The translations under genes were made by a program, and so were the position numbers. DNA of 64,000 bases from contig OZ244921.1 in the NCBI GenBank assembly GCA_965221755.1, forward strand, positions 1,674,001-1,738,000, written 5' to 3'. The notes beneath the pieces were generated by a model. That model made no database searches, was not told where the DNA came from, and was given only the letters and a program-made list of their open reading frames with translations. Every line of letters starts with the position of its first letter. The first letter of the stretch is position 1. This document shows positions 1 to 9,053 of this stretch, piece after piece. The DNA is from Azophilus sp965221755 (GTDB taxonomy: Bacteria; Pseudomonadota; Gammaproteobacteria; Pseudomonadales; Azotimanducaceae).

Positions 1-12
1 GGCCAAAGGAGC

Positions 13-438
13 ATGACATGGCACAAGCCACGATGGCGTGTCCGGGATTGCGTCACCCGTTCGAGGAGGCCCCGATGCATCCTGCGGGCAGCACTACGGT
101 GCCGCATCGATGAAGGGGCCCGCGCGGCAATTCACGAGATCGGCGCCGACGAGCGGAAGTTCGCTTTCGGCAATGACGTTTACGCGCAGGCCGTGAAGGA
201 CTGGGTGGCGAGGGGGGCGCGGAGCCGGTTCGCGCAGTCCGGGGCAGCGGTGTCGGGAAACATCCGCCAGCACAGCTTCGATCAACGCGAGGCCGATGCG
301 GCGTTCCGGCTCGCCAACCTGTTCCGCGCATGCGGCTGGAACGACAAGGCCGAGCTATGCCGGGAGATGGCCCGATCGCTGAATCCCGACAGCATCTTCC
401 TGCGGCGGAATCTAGGGATCACTCATCCGCGATGGTAA
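13..438 (+). CDS. Hypothetical protein, possibly the end of a disrupted gene
   Basis: I do not recognise this 141-residue reading frame. Its last 50 residues look coding: a helical, TPR-like stretch (ADAAFRLANLFRACGWNDKA) is followed by LNPDS. The stop overlaps the start of the next gene by 7 bases (ATG at 432, stop at 436-438), an arrangement typical of coupled genes. The first 30 residues are Arg-rich and unconvincing. A second frame that is open from the window edge to a TGA at 111-113 (ending GSTTVPHR) could be the true upstream part of the same gene, in which case there is a frameshift near base 110. The C-terminal part is probably real; the start and the function are unknown. Confidence 0.4.
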   Translation: MTWHKPRWRVRDCVTRSRRPRCILRAALRCRIDEGARAAIHEIGADERKFAFGNDVYAQAVKDWVARGARSRFAQSGAAVSGNIRQHSFDQREADAAFRLANLFRACGWNDKAELCREMARSLNPDSIFLRRNLGITHPRW

Positions 439-1136
439 ACGAGGATCGTTGGTGGCGCCTGTGGCAGGAGACGGCGGGCGTGACCATCCTGCATGTGGAC
501 TTGACGCCATGCGCCGACCGCGAGGCGCGCGCCTTCGACCTGCTCGATGCGCAGGAGGCCCGGCGGGCGCAGCGGTTCAAGGTCGAGCCGCCCCGGCGCC
601 GCTTCGTCCTGTGCCGGGCGGCACTGCGGGCCAACCTCTGCCAGCGCCTCGACTGCCGCAATGAGCGGCTTTCGTTCAGCGCCCTCGAACACGGCAAGCC
701 GGTCGCCGAAGTGGATGGCCAGCGCGTTCCCATCGCCTTCAACCTCAGCCACAGCGGCGGGCACGGGCTGATCGCCATTGCCGTCAATGGGCCGCTCGGC
801 ATCGATCTTGAGGAACGCAAACCCGGCCGCAACTTTGAGGGGATTGGCAAGCGGGTCTATGGCCCGGCCGAGCGCCGCTTGCTCGCACGGGCCGACGGGC
901 CGCGCAAGGCGGCTTTCTTCTATCGGCTGTGGACCTTGAAGGAAGCGTTGATCAAGGCATTGGGCACTGGTTTCAGGCTGAACCCGGCCACCTTTGAGTT
1001 GCCAGGGCAGATGCTTCGAGGCGACCGCTCAGGCCGGTTTCAATTCCCGCATCAGCCCGCGGACTGCTGGCAGCTAGTGGACTTGGGGGAATCCCGTTTC
1101 GCCGCCGCGCTTGCCATCCGGATGCAGGATCCTTAA
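432..1136 (+). CDS. 4'-phosphopantetheinyl transferase (Sfp/HetI type)
   Basis: This enzyme moves the phosphopantetheine arm of CoA onto a serine of acyl- or peptidyl-carrier proteins. All the family signatures are present in about 234 residues: FNLSHSGG in the CoA-binding part, GIDLEERK with the Mg-binding Asp and Glu, and WTLKEALIKALGTG near the C-terminus. The length is typical of the Sfp subfamily and much longer than AcpS. The ATG at 432 was preferred over an upstream in-frame ATG because it overlaps the preceding stop and gives a normal N-terminus. No polyketide or peptide synthetase gene lies nearby, so the carrier protein served cannot be named from this window. Confidence 0.9.
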   Translation: MVNEDRWWRLWQETAGVTILHVDLTPCADREARAFDLLDAQEARRAQRFKVEPPRRRFVLCRAALRANLCQRLDCRNERLSFSALEHGKPVAEVDGQRVPIAFNLSHSGGHGLIAIAVNGPLGIDLEERKPGRNFEGIGKRVYGPAERRLLARADGPRKAAFFYRLWTLKEALIKALGTGFRLNPATFELPGQMLRGDRSGRFQFPHQPADCWQLVDLGESRFAAALAIRMQDP

Positions 1137-1171
1137 GCGTTCCGCGCAGCGGCTGCGAACCGCCGGGAGGT

Positions 1172-1268
1172 GCGTGTGTGCGGTTTCAGGAAACATCGCA
1201 ACCTGACCCACCCGACGAGCGCGGAGTTTCGCGCCAGCGAAACTCCATCCGCGACCGTCAGGTCGCGC
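1172..1268 (+). repeat. Intergenic palindromic repeat, modules A-B-D (copy 1)
   Basis: This is one copy of a repeat family found throughout the window. Module A (about 1172-1222) carries the words CAGGAAACATCG and AACCTGACCCAC. Module B (1223-1246) is a perfect hairpin with arms GGAGTTTCGC and GCGAAACTCC around the loop GCCA. After the spacer ATC, module D (1250-1267) is a second hairpin with arms CGCGACC and GGTCGCG around GTCA. The copy fills most of the gap between the phosphopantetheinyl transferase gene and uvrA. It resembles REP elements in layout, but no REP-associated transposase is present in the window. Confidence 0.85.
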
Positions 1269-1350
1269 CGGTTGCTCCCGATGGCCATAGCCGATAAGTT
1301 AGCGGCATCGTTCCCGATCCTCCAAAGACCAGCACTGGACAGCTTTTCCG

Positions 1351-4194
1351 TTGGACACCATCTCCGTTCGCGGCGCGCGGACGCACAACCTCAACAACAT
1401 CGACCTTGACCTGCCCCGCGACCAGCTGATCGTGATCACTGGGCTGTCCGGGTCGGGCAAGTCGTCGCTCGCCTTCGACACCCTTTACGCCGAGGGGCAG
1501 CGGCGCTACGTGGAGTCGCTGTCCGCCTACGCGCGGCAGTTCCTGTCCACCATGGAGAAGCCCGACGTCGATCACATCGAAGGGCTTTCCCCGGCCATCT
1601 CCATCGAGCAGAAGTCCACCTCCCACAATCCGCGCTCCACGGTCGGCACCATCACCGAAATCCACGACTACCTGCGTCTGCTCTACGCCCGAGCCGGCGA
1701 GCCCCGCTGCCCGCACCACAGCGAGCCCCTCGACGCGCAGACCGTGAGCCAGATGGTGGACCAGGCCATGGCCCTGCCGGCGGGTTCGCCCATCATGGTG
1801 CTGGCGCCGGTGATCGTCGAGCGCAAGGGCGAGCACGTACACGTCTTCAAGGAGCTGCTGGCCGGCGGCTTCATCCGCGCCCGCATCGACGGGCTGGTGG
1901 CCGATCTCGACCATCCGCCGACGCTGGACAAGAACAAGAAGCACAGCATCGACGCCGTGGTGGACCGATTGCGGGTTCAGCCAGGCGCGGAGCAGCGCTT
2001 GGCGGAGTCCTTCGAGACCGCCCTAGGCCTTTCCGAAGGCATCGCCCGGGTGGCCGGCATGGACGACGCCAACGCCAAGGAACTGGTGTTTTCGGCGCGC
2101 TTCGCCTGCCCGGTGTGCGGCTACAGCATCAGTGAACTGGAACCGCGCATGTTCTCCTTCAACAATCCGGCCGGCGCCTGCCCGAATTGCGACGGCCTGG
2201 GCGTGAAGCAGTACTTCGACCCGGAGCTGGTGGTGCAGGATCCAACGAAGTCCCTGGCCGATGGCGCCATCCGCAGCTGGGACCGGCGCAACGTCTATTA
2301 CTTCCACATGGTGAAGTCCCTGGCGCGGCACTACGATTTTGACGTCGAGGCGCCGTTCAAGAGCCTCAAGCGCAAGCACCGGGAAGCGGTTCTCCACGGC
2401 AGCGGCGGTGAGCGCATCGACTTCAGCTACACCAACGACCGGGGCGACCGTATCCGGCGACGCTTTGCCTTCGAGGGCGTGATCCCCAACATGGAGCGCC
2501 GCTACCAGGAAACCGACTCCTCCATGGTGCGCGAAAACCTGCAGCGCTACCTGCGGGTGCGGGCCTGCCCGGACTGCGGCGGCGCCCGCCTGCGGCAGGC
2601 CGCGCGCAACGTGTTCGTCGGCGGCGTCACGCTGCCGCAGGTTTCCCGGGGCGCCATCGAGGACACGCTGACCTACTTCAACCAACTCAAGCTCGAAGGG
2701 CGCCGGGGCGCCATCGCCGAGAAGATCCTCAAGGAGATTCGGGCCCGGCTGCAGTTCCTGGTCGATGTCGGCCTGAACTACCTCACCCTTGACCGCAGCG
2801 CCGAAACCCTGTCCGGCGGTGAGGCGCAGCGCATTCGTCTGGCCAGCCAGATCGGCGCCGGCTTGGTGGGTGTCATGTACATCCTCGATGAGCCGTCCAT
2901 CGGCCTGCACCAACGGGACAACGCCCGCCTGCTGCGCACGCTCACCCACTTGAAGCAGCTCGGCAACACGGTGCTGGTGGTGGAGCACGACGAGGAGGCC
3001 ATTCGCAGCGCCGACCACATCGTGGACATCGGACCTGGGGCCGGCGTGCATGGCGGCCAAGTCGTCGCCAGCGGCGGACTCGAGTGCATCCTGAGCGAGC
3101 CCAACTCGATCACCGGGCAGTACCTGTCCGGCCGGCAGTCGATCGCCGTGCCGACCCGGCGAACCCCCTACGACAAGGAGGCCGTCGTGCGCCTGGAGGG
3201 CGCCTCGGGCAACAACCTGCAAGGCTTGACGGTCAACATTCCCTGCGGGCTGATGACCTGCGTCACCGGGGTGTCCGGCTCCGGCAAGTCCACGCTGATC
3301 AACCAGACCCTCTACCCGGTCGCCGCCACGCAGTTGAACGGCGCGACCACCCTGTCGGCACAAGACCATGCGGGCATCCAAGGGCTTGGCCATCTGGACA
3401 AGGTGGTCGATATCGACCAAAGCCCGATTGGCCGGACGCCGCGCTCCAATCCGGCCACCTACACCGGGCTGTTCACCCCGATACGCGAGCTGTTCGCCCA
3501 AACCCAGGAAGCGCGAACCCGAGGCTACAAGCCGGGCCGCTTCAGCTTTAACGTCAAGGGCGGGCGCTGCGAGGCCTGCCAAGGCGACGGCGTCATCAAG
3601 GTGGAGATGCACTTCCTGCCCGACATCCACGTCGCCTGTGACCAGTGCAAGGGCAAGCGCTACAACCGCGAGACCCTGGACGTGCGCTACAAGAGCAGGA
3701 ACATCCATGAAGTGTTGGAAATGACCGTCGAGGAGGCGCGGGCCTTCTTTGACCCCGTGCCGGTGCTGGCCCGCAAGCTGCAGACCTTGGTGGACGTGGG
3801 CCTGTCCTACATCAAGTTGGGCCAGAGCGCGACCACGCTGTCCGGCGGCGAGGCGCAGCGGGTGAAGCTGTCCCGGGAGCTGTCCAAGCGCGACACCGGC
3901 AAGACGCTCTACATACTCGATGAGCCCACCACCGGCCTGCACTTCCACGACATCGCCCAACTGCTTGACGTGCTGCGCCGGCTGCGCGACCACGGCAACA
4001 CGGTGGTGGTGATCGAGCACAATCTCGATGTCATCAAGACCGCCGACTGGATCATCGACTTGGGCCCGGAAGGCGGCTCCGGAGGCGGCCGCATCGTCGC
4101 CGTCGGCACCCCGGAACAGCTGGCGACGAAGCCCGGCTCCCACACCGGCCACTACCTCAAGCAGGTCCTGGAGGCGGCCGCGTCAAGCTGCTGA
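1351..4194 (+). CDS. uvrA: Excinuclease ABC subunit A (UvrA)
   Basis: UvrA is the damage-sensing ATPase of nucleotide excision repair; it loads UvrB onto lesions. This copy has 947 residues, the normal length. It begins with a TTG codon that gives the standard family N-terminus (MDTISVRGARTHNL). It contains two ABC ATPase modules: Walker A motifs GLSGSGKSS (31-39) and GVSGSGKST (about 641), and ABC signatures LSGGEAQR near 487 and 829. A zinc finger of CxxC pairs lies near 253-283, and a second one (CEACQGDG to CDQCKG) starts near 740. No Shine-Dalgarno sequence is obvious before the TTG. The gene stands alone, bounded by repeats on both sides, and no LexA box was recognised upstream. Confidence 0.97.
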   Translation: MDTISVRGARTHNLNNIDLDLPRDQLIVITGLSGSGKSSLAFDTLYAEGQRRYVESLSAYARQFLSTMEKPDVDHIEGLSPAISIEQKSTSHNPRSTVGTITEIHDYLRLLYARAGEPRCPHHSEPLDAQTVSQMVDQAMALPAGSPIMVLAPVIVERKGEHVHVFKELLAGGFIRARIDGLVADLDHPPTLDKNKKHSIDAVVDRLRVQPGAEQRLAESFETALGLSEGIARVAGMDDANAKELVFSARFACPVCGYSISELEPRMFSFNNPAGACPNCDGLGVKQYFDPELVVQDPTKSLADGAIRSWDRRNVYYFHMVKSLARHYDFDVEAPFKSLKRKHREAVLHGSGGERIDFSYTNDRGDRIRRRFAFEGVIPNMERRYQETDSSMVRENLQRYLRVRACPDCGGARLRQAARNVFVGGVTLPQVSRGAIEDTLTYFNQLKLEGRRGAIAEKILKEIRARLQFLVDVGLNYLTLDRSAETLSGGEAQRIRLASQIGAGLVGVMYILDEPSIGLHQRDNARLLRTLTHLKQLGNTVLVVEHDEEAIRSADHIVDIGPGAGVHGGQVVASGGLECILSEPNSITGQYLSGRQSIAVPTRRTPYDKEAVVRLEGASGNNLQGLTVNIPCGLMTCVTGVSGSGKSTLINQTLYPVAATQLNGATTLSAQDHAGIQGLGHLDKVVDIDQSPIGRTPRSNPATYTGLFTPIRELFAQTQEARTRGYKPGRFSFNVKGGRCEACQGDGVIKVEMHFLPDIHVACDQCKGKRYNRETLDVRYKSRNIHEVLEMTVEEARAFFDPVPVLARKLQTLVDVGLSYIKLGQSATTLSGGEAQRVKLSRELSKRDTGKTLYILDEPTTGLHFHDIAQLLDVLRRLRDHGNTVVVIEHNLDVIKTADWIIDLGPEGGSGGGRIVAVGTPEQLATKPGSHTGHYLKQVLEAAASSC

Positions 4195-4213
4195 AGCCCG
4201 GCTCGGGGCTTTT
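4195..4213 (+). terminator. Probable intrinsic terminator of uvrA
   Basis: Immediately after the uvrA stop a short GC-rich stem (AGCCC ... GGGCT around six bases) is followed by TTTT. The stem is only 5 bp, so efficiency is uncertain. Confidence 0.5.
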
Positions 4214-4231
4214 CCGGCCAGCCGTTATTCT

Positions 4232-4295
4232 TTCGGATCGGAAGGCTGTGCGAGCTCGGAAAAATCTCGAAACCCGGCCCACGCAACGGTAGCGC
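4232..4295 (+). repeat. Partial copy of the intergenic repeat (module A only)
   Basis: The words CTGTGCGAGCTCGG, AAATCTCGAAACCCGG and CCCACGCAACG match module A of the dispersed family (compare 8629-8676). The hairpin modules B and D are missing here, so this is a truncated or eroded copy. Confidence 0.6.
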
Positions 4296-4398
4296 CCCAA
4301 GGCTTTTTTGCTATCATCAGCGGTCGGCTAGCGCTCAGGGCATTGGACGATGGGCGTTTTCAACAACCGCAACAACCAAGACGCTTGAGGGAAGGAAC

Positions 4399-5583
4399 AT
4401 GAGAGATGTGGTCGTCATTGACAGCGTGCGCACGGGGCTGGCCAAATCGTTTCGCGGCAGCTTCAACCTGACTCGAGCCGATGACATGCTGGCGCATTGC
4501 ATCGATGCGCTGCTGGACCGCAACCCGAAGCTCGCGCCGGACGAGGTGGAGGACGTGGTGGTCGGCGCCGCCAGCCACGCCGGTGAGCAGGACGGCAATC
4601 TCGCCCGCTTGGCGGTTGTGCTTTCCAAGCTGCCCATCGCCGCGGCCGGCGTCACCATCAACCGCTTCTGCTCCTCCGGCCTGCAGTCCATCGCCATCGC
4701 CGCCAACCAGATCGCCTCGGGACAAACCGAAGTGGCCATCGCCGGCGGCGTCGAGTCCATCTCGATGCGCACCCGCCAAGACCCCGGCAAGGCCGAGTTG
4801 AACAAGACCTTGCTGGAGGAGAAGCCCGAGATTTTCATGGCCATGGGCAAAACCGCCGAGGTGGTCGCCAGGCGCTACCAAGTCACCCGCGAAACGCAGG
4901 ACGAGTACGCGCTGCAAAGCCAGCAGCGCTACGCCCAAGCCCAGCAGGCGGGCTGGGTCAACGAAGAGATCGTGCCGATGCCGGCCACCATGAAGAAGGT
5001 GGACAAGCAGACCGGCGAGGAAAGCTTGGTGGACGTGGTGGTGGACCGGGACGAGTGCAATCGGCCAACCACCACCCTGGACGGCCTGGCGGGGCTGCCG
5101 CCCGCCTTCGAGGAGGACGGCACGGTCACCGCCGGCAACGCCTCGCAACTCTCCGACGGCGCATCCATGACGCTGCTGATGAGCGGCGAGCGGGCCAGCC
5201 AGCTGGGCGTTGAGCCCATGGGCATCTACCGGGGCTTCACCGTGGCCGGCTGCGAGCCGGATGAAATGGGCATCGGCCCGGTCCTCGCCATTCCGCGCCT
5301 GCTGCGCAACGCGGGCCTTGAGCAGGACGACATCGACCTGTGGGAGCTCAATGAGGCCTTCGCCTCCCAATGCGTGTACTGCCGCGACGCGCTGGGCTTG
5401 GACAACGACATCTACAACGTCAACGGCGGCAGCATCAGCATCGGCCACCCCTTCGGCATGACCGGCTCGCGCATGACCGGGCTGATCCTGCGCGAGCTCA
5501 AGCGGCGCGGCAAGAAGTACGGCGTGGTCACCATGTGCATCGGCGGCGGCCAAGGCGCCGCAGGCCTGTTCGAGGCCGCTTGA
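4399..5583 (+). CDS. Acetyl-CoA acetyltransferase / thiolase
   Basis: This is a thiolase of 394 residues, which cleaves 3-ketoacyl-CoA with CoA (degradation) or condenses two acetyl-CoA units. The nucleophile is Cys91 in NRFCSSGLQS. The C-terminal active-site blocks GHPFGMTGSRM (His) and CIGGGQGAAG (second Cys) are intact. A strong ribosome site (GAGGGAAGGAAC) precedes the ATG. The degradative (FadA-like) and biosynthetic (PhaA/AtoB-like) classes cannot be separated reliably by eye. The absence of an adjoining fadB and the single-gene setting leave the pathway open. The acyl-CoA genes elsewhere in the window favour a degradative role. Confidence 0.9.
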   Translation: MRDVVVIDSVRTGLAKSFRGSFNLTRADDMLAHCIDALLDRNPKLAPDEVEDVVVGAASHAGEQDGNLARLAVVLSKLPIAAAGVTINRFCSSGLQSIAIAANQIASGQTEVAIAGGVESISMRTRQDPGKAELNKTLLEEKPEIFMAMGKTAEVVARRYQVTRETQDEYALQSQQRYAQAQQAGWVNEEIVPMPATMKKVDKQTGEESLVDVVVDRDECNRPTTTLDGLAGLPPAFEEDGTVTAGNASQLSDGASMTLLMSGERASQLGVEPMGIYRGFTVAGCEPDEMGIGPVLAIPRLLRNAGLEQDDIDLWELNEAFASQCVYCRDALGLDNDIYNVNGGSISIGHPFGMTGSRMTGLILRELKRRGKKYGVVTMCIGGGQGAAGLFEAA

Positions 5584-5634
5584 GGCTGGTCCATGACGCG
5601 CCTTTCCCATTGTCCCTCCCAAATCGCGAGGACG

Positions 5635-6132
5635 ATGAACCGGCGGCTGCCGAAGCCCGTGCGCGGCCGCTGCCTTGGCGGTCTGCGGCAACGCATCGTT
5701 GGCCTGTGCGCCGCGCTGTGCTGCGCCGCCAGCGTCGCCTTGGCGACGGAGCTTGAACCGGACAATGCCCAAGACCTGCCCGTCAGCTACGTGGATGCGA
5801 ACGACGAGAAACTCACAGTTCTTGCGGCCCGCTGGGACGAGTTGGCGGCGGCCGAACGGCGGGCGCTGCTCTCCGAAGTGAAGAGGCGCATGGCCCGCCG
5901 CCAGGCAGGCGCCAACGGGGTTCTGAGCATCCGCCTGACAAGACGCTACGGTGCCGTTCCCCAAGGTCGGACGGCGGGCCGGCTGCGCATTCGCATGGGC
6001 ACTGGGCAAGCCGGCCCCAAAGGGTTCGGGGTCGGCTTCGAGCAGCGCGCAGGCCAGCTGCAGGCTGCTGACCCGCAGCCGCCGAAGCCGACGGAGCAGG
6101 CCTCCACCCAACAGGTGTCCGACCCCGGATAA
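5635..6132 (+). CDS. Secreted hypothetical protein
   Basis: A 165-residue protein of unknown function. Starting at ATG 5635, it has a basic N-terminus, a hydrophobic stretch (IVGLCAALCCAASVALA) and a likely signal-peptidase site before TELEP. An upstream in-frame ATG at 5593 would add 14 residues and weaken the signal peptide. The mature part contains a charged helical segment (RWDELAAAERRALLSEVKRR), which recalls the W-x-x-L-s-x-x-x-R repeats of DUF3106-type periplasmic proteins, and ends in a Pro/Gln-rich tail. It sits 51 bases after the thiolase gene and could be cotranscribed with it, but no functional link is evident. Confidence 0.6.
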   Translation: MNRRLPKPVRGRCLGGLRQRIVGLCAALCCAASVALATELEPDNAQDLPVSYVDANDEKLTVLAARWDELAAAERRALLSEVKRRMARRQAGANGVLSIRLTRRYGAVPQGRTAGRLRIRMGTGQAGPKGFGVGFEQRAGQLQAADPQPPKPTEQASTQQVSDPG

Positions 6133-6245
6133 CCTGTTTTCCTTGATCACGGGACTAAGGTTGTCAAGTGAGTTACATGTGCGCCCGGCGACCGTCCACT
6201 CGTCAGCTTGAGGCGCTGCCTCGTTAGTGGGCTTGGGCAGCGCTC

Positions 6246-6947
6246 ATGGACATTGAGGGCACCAAGCTGCTGGTCGTGGATGACGACCCGGAGCTTTCGG
6301 AACTGACGCAGGCTTACTTGTCCCAACAGGGCTTTGACGTCGATTGCGTGGAGAGCGCCGCCGCCATGGATGCCTACTTGGCGGAGACGACGCCAGACTT
6401 GGTGATTCTCGACCTGATGCTGCCCGGCGAGCACGGGCTGTCCATCGCCCAGCGGCTGAAGGCGGAGAGCAAGCTGCCCATCATCATGGTTTCCGCCCAA
6501 GGCGAGGACGTCGATCGCATCGTCGGCTTGGAGGTGGGCGCGGACGACTATCTGGGCAAGCCCTTCAACCCTAGGGAGCTGCTGGCCCGGGTGCGGGCCG
6601 TGCTGCGCCGCACCCACCCCATTGCGGCCGACGAGGCCGATGTCATTCGGTTCGGCCCCTTCAAGCTCGATTTCTCGGCCCATCGACTGAGCAACAAGGG
6701 AACCACCGTGTCGCTCACCTCCGGCGAGTTCGACCTGCTGCGGATTCTGGCTACCCATCCCAACCGGGCGCTGCACCGGGATCGCATACTGGACCTGCTG
6801 ACCGGCGCCGAACGCTCGCCCTTCGATCGCAGCATTGACGTGCGCGTCACCCGCCTGCGCAGCAAGATCGAGCCCGACGCCGCCGAACCAACCTACATCA
6901 AGACAGTGTGGGGCAAGGGCTACATGTTCTGCCCGGATGGCCAATAG
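6246..6947 (+). CDS. ompR: Response regulator OmpR
   Basis: DNA-binding response regulator of the OmpR/EnvZ two-component system, which controls outer-membrane porins in relation to osmolarity in enterobacteria. The receiver domain covers residues 1-120 with the acidic pocket at 12-14, phospho-acceptor Asp56 in LVILDLMLPGEHGLS, and Lys105 in GKPFNPRELLAR. The winged-helix domain follows (LTSGEFDLL, SIDVRVTRLR, TVWGKGYMF). Long stretches such as DRIVGLEVGADDY match the enterobacterial OmpR pattern, so the name is well supported. The sensor kinase follows after 20 bases, and the OmpA-like porin gene lies under 1 kb downstream. Confidence 0.93.
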   Translation: MDIEGTKLLVVDDDPELSELTQAYLSQQGFDVDCVESAAAMDAYLAETTPDLVILDLMLPGEHGLSIAQRLKAESKLPIIMVSAQGEDVDRIVGLEVGADDYLGKPFNPRELLARVRAVLRRTHPIAADEADVIRFGPFKLDFSAHRLSNKGTTVSLTSGEFDLLRILATHPNRALHRDRILDLLTGAERSPFDRSIDVRVTRLRSKIEPDAAEPTYIKTVWGKGYMFCPDGQ

Positions 6948-6967
6948 CGGAATAGCGGACGCCTGCG

Positions 6968-8236
6968 GTGATCGCTCGTCCCATGTCGCTGCTGGTCCGC
7001 ACCAACCTGACCTTGGCGGTCAGTTCATTGGCGATCGTGGCCATCGCCGTGGTGGCGCTGCAGTTCTTCGTGGTGGAGCCCACCGCCGAGCAGTCGGCCG
7101 ACGACCAGGCGGCGCTGTTGGTTTTGACGGCGCAGACCTGGGTTGAACTGCCGCCCGAATCGCGCCCCTTCTTCGAGCTGGAGCTGGCGGAGCAGCACGA
7201 CCTCTTCATCAGCGCCCAGGCGGTTGCGCACCCACCCGCCCGCTACGACGAATCGCCCTTCCTGACCCAACTCGAGGAGCGGCTCAACGCCCGCTTGGGC
7301 CAGCCCGTGGCGATCACCCAAGGCGACGACCTGCTGTGGGCGACGCTGCCGATGGGCGGCTTCGAGCTGCAGGTCGGCTTCTCCGGCGCCCGCCGCGACA
7401 TCCAGCCCCTTTACGTCGGCCTCACCATCGCCGGGCTCGGCGCCGCCGTGGTGCTCATCACCTCAGCGATCGTCGTGCTGCGGGTGACCCGCCCGTTGGT
7501 GCAGGCGGCGGAGCGCGCGGATGCGTTCCGCGGCGGCGTGAACTTCGATCCCCTGCCGGAAAAGGGCCCCAAGGAACTGGTCGTGCTGGCGCGCAACCTG
7601 AACACCATGTCCCGGGAGATATCCTCCTTGCTGTCCAACCGCACCACGTTGCTGGCCGGCATCTCCCATGACCTCAAGACGCCCTTGGCGCGCATGCGCC
7701 TGGCAGTGGAACTGTTGCCGAAGACGGTGGACCCGGTTCTGGTCGCCCGTCTTGAGCGCAACCTCGAGTCCATGGACGAGCTCATCACCGATGCGCTCAA
7801 GTTCGCGCGCGGCACTCATGAGCCAACCAAGCCGACCGAGCTTAAGGGGTTGGTCGCCGATCTGCTGCAGCGTCAGGATCCGCCCGTTCCCTTCGACTGC
7901 GGCAAGTCGGCAAAGACCGTCGTGGATGTCGCCCCGGGAGCGCTCACCAGGGTGCTGACCAATCTCATCGACAACGCCCAGCAGCACGGCCGGGACGCGC
8001 AGGTGCGTCTGCGCGGCAGGCAGGTACACGTCATCGACAACGGGCCGGGGATTCCCGAAGCCCATCGCGAAGCCGTGCTGCAGCCGTTCTTTCGCCTAGA
8101 CCGCTCACGCAGCGCGGCCACCGGCGGCAGCGGCTTGGGATTGGCCATCGCCCATCAGCTTTGCGAGGCGCACGGCTGGAGCATCACGATCAACGGCCGT
8201 CCCGGCGGTGGCACCGACGTGTGCGTCAGCGTCTAG
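6968..8236 (+). CDS. envZ: Osmosensor histidine kinase EnvZ
   Basis: Inner-membrane sensor kinase paired with OmpR. It has 422 residues from a GTG start; an in-frame ATG at 6983 is an alternative. A transmembrane helix (about 8-36) is followed by a periplasmic domain of roughly 110 residues, a second transmembrane helix (LYVGLTIAGLGAAVVLITSA), a HAMP linker, and the dimerisation/phospho-acceptor box SHDLKTPLARMRLAVELL with His234. The ATPase domain carries the N box NLIDNAQQHG, the G1 box DNGPGIP and the G2 box GGSGLGLAIA. It is placed 20 bases after ompR, clearly in the same operon. Confidence 0.93.
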   Translation: MIARPMSLLVRTNLTLAVSSLAIVAIAVVALQFFVVEPTAEQSADDQAALLVLTAQTWVELPPESRPFFELELAEQHDLFISAQAVAHPPARYDESPFLTQLEERLNARLGQPVAITQGDDLLWATLPMGGFELQVGFSGARRDIQPLYVGLTIAGLGAAVVLITSAIVVLRVTRPLVQAAERADAFRGGVNFDPLPEKGPKELVVLARNLNTMSREISSLLSNRTTLLAGISHDLKTPLARMRLAVELLPKTVDPVLVARLERNLESMDELITDALKFARGTHEPTKPTELKGLVADLLQRQDPPVPFDCGKSAKTVVDVAPGALTRVLTNLIDNAQQHGRDAQVRLRGRQVHVIDNGPGIPEAHREAVLQPFFRLDRSRSAATGGSGLGLAIAHQLCEAHGWSITINGRPGGGTDVCVSV

Positions 8237-8251
8237 CCCGCCGTTTTGCTC

Positions 8252-8384
8252 CATGCGAGGGCGCTCCCGCGCTCCCCGGCTGAAGGCTCTCCGCATGCGA
8301 GGGGACTCCCCTCGCGCTCCCCGGCTGAAGGCTCTCCGCATGCGAGGGGACTCCCCTCGCGCTCCCCGGCTGAAGGCTCTGACG
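8252..8384 (+). repeat. Three tandem copies of a 45-base GC-rich hairpin repeat
   Basis: The unit begins CATGCGAGGGGACTCCCCTC and continues GCGCTCCCCGGCTGAAGG. It is repeated at 8252 (shortened to about 42 bases), 8294 and 8339, starting 16 bases after the envZ stop. Each full unit contains a palindrome with arms GCGAGGGG and CCCCTCGC around ACT. The same unit, in the opposite orientation and more diverged, occurs at 31071-31204. The unit length is a multiple of three, so every frame reads through as a repetitive Arg-rich peptide, but nothing suggests translation. Confidence 0.85.
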
Positions 8385-8561
8385 GGTTGGTTGGCGGAGT
8401 GCTTCAACAAAACGACAATCGAGGTTACAAACTGACACAAATTTCCCGATTCATGAAATTGCCGAGTAACAGCAACCCCTCAAATTAAGTCACTGGAGCA
8501 ACCAGTTGGCCGCTCCAAAAAGAGTGATCTCCATCCCCTAGGCCACTTCCGTGGCCAACCC

Positions 8562-8594
8562 AAGCCGCCGGCTTCCTCTCCAAGCCGGCGGCTT
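8562..8594 (+). terminator. Perfect 13-bp hairpin, possible terminator
   Basis: Arms AAGCCGCCGGCTT and AAGCCGGCGGCTT pair perfectly around CCTCTCC. The run after the stem is CCTGTTT, so the T-tract is weak. It lies 325 bases after envZ and may end readthrough from ompR-envZ, or may simply be another structured repeat. Confidence 0.45.
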
Positions 8595-8628
8595 CCTGTT
8601 TGGCCCCCGAGAAAGCATGCAGGCACAC

Positions 8629-8825
8629 TGTGCGGGCTCAGAAACATCTCGGAACCCGACCCACGCAACGAGCGCGGAGTCTCGCGTAAACGAAACTCCC
8701 ACGAACCTTGGTCCTTGGCCAAGGTTCGCCTGTGCGGGCCCAGAAACATACCGGAATCCGATCTAAGCGACGAGCGCGGAGTTTCGCGCCAGCGAAACTC
8801 CATCCGCGACCGTCAGGTCGCGCCT
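8629..8825 (+). repeat. Composite intergenic repeat, modules A-B-C-A-B-D (copy 2)
   Basis: This is the largest copy of the dispersed family. It contains two A modules (starting at about 8629 and 8731), a slightly damaged B hairpin near 8676-8699, a C hairpin at about 8703-8728 (arms CGAACCTTGG and CCAAGGTTCG), a perfect B at 8778-8801 and a D hairpin ending near 8822. The tandem A-B arrangement suggests that one element inserted beside another or duplicated locally. With the repeat at 8252-8384 it makes up most of the 817-base gap before the porin gene. Nothing protein-coding was seen in that gap. Confidence 0.85.
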
Positions 8826-9053
8826 GTACAAGCGCCCTCCGATTACTTAGCATTCGCAACTTGATGGGCAAATGCGCAAACCGCAAGCAAAGATCAAGAC
8901 GGCTTTGGGGTTGGCGACCCCAGTGCCTGTTTCCCTTGGCAATCACGCACTGATCCGGTCGCCGTCCTGAACAGCCGCCCGCTTAATGATGTCGAGCACC
9001 TACCAAAAGAAACCCGCAAACGGCGGATGCGTCACTGAGCATTGGGAGTTGAG

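Noticed and set aside
2023..4152. A 709-codon open frame antisense to uvrA
   Set aside because: It lies entirely opposite an obviously real gene, has repetitive low-complexity composition and no motif; GC-rich DNA yields such long antisense frames.
8252..8384. Tandem repeats as a CRISPR array
   Set aside because: The units are contiguous with no unique spacers, and no cas gene is in the window.
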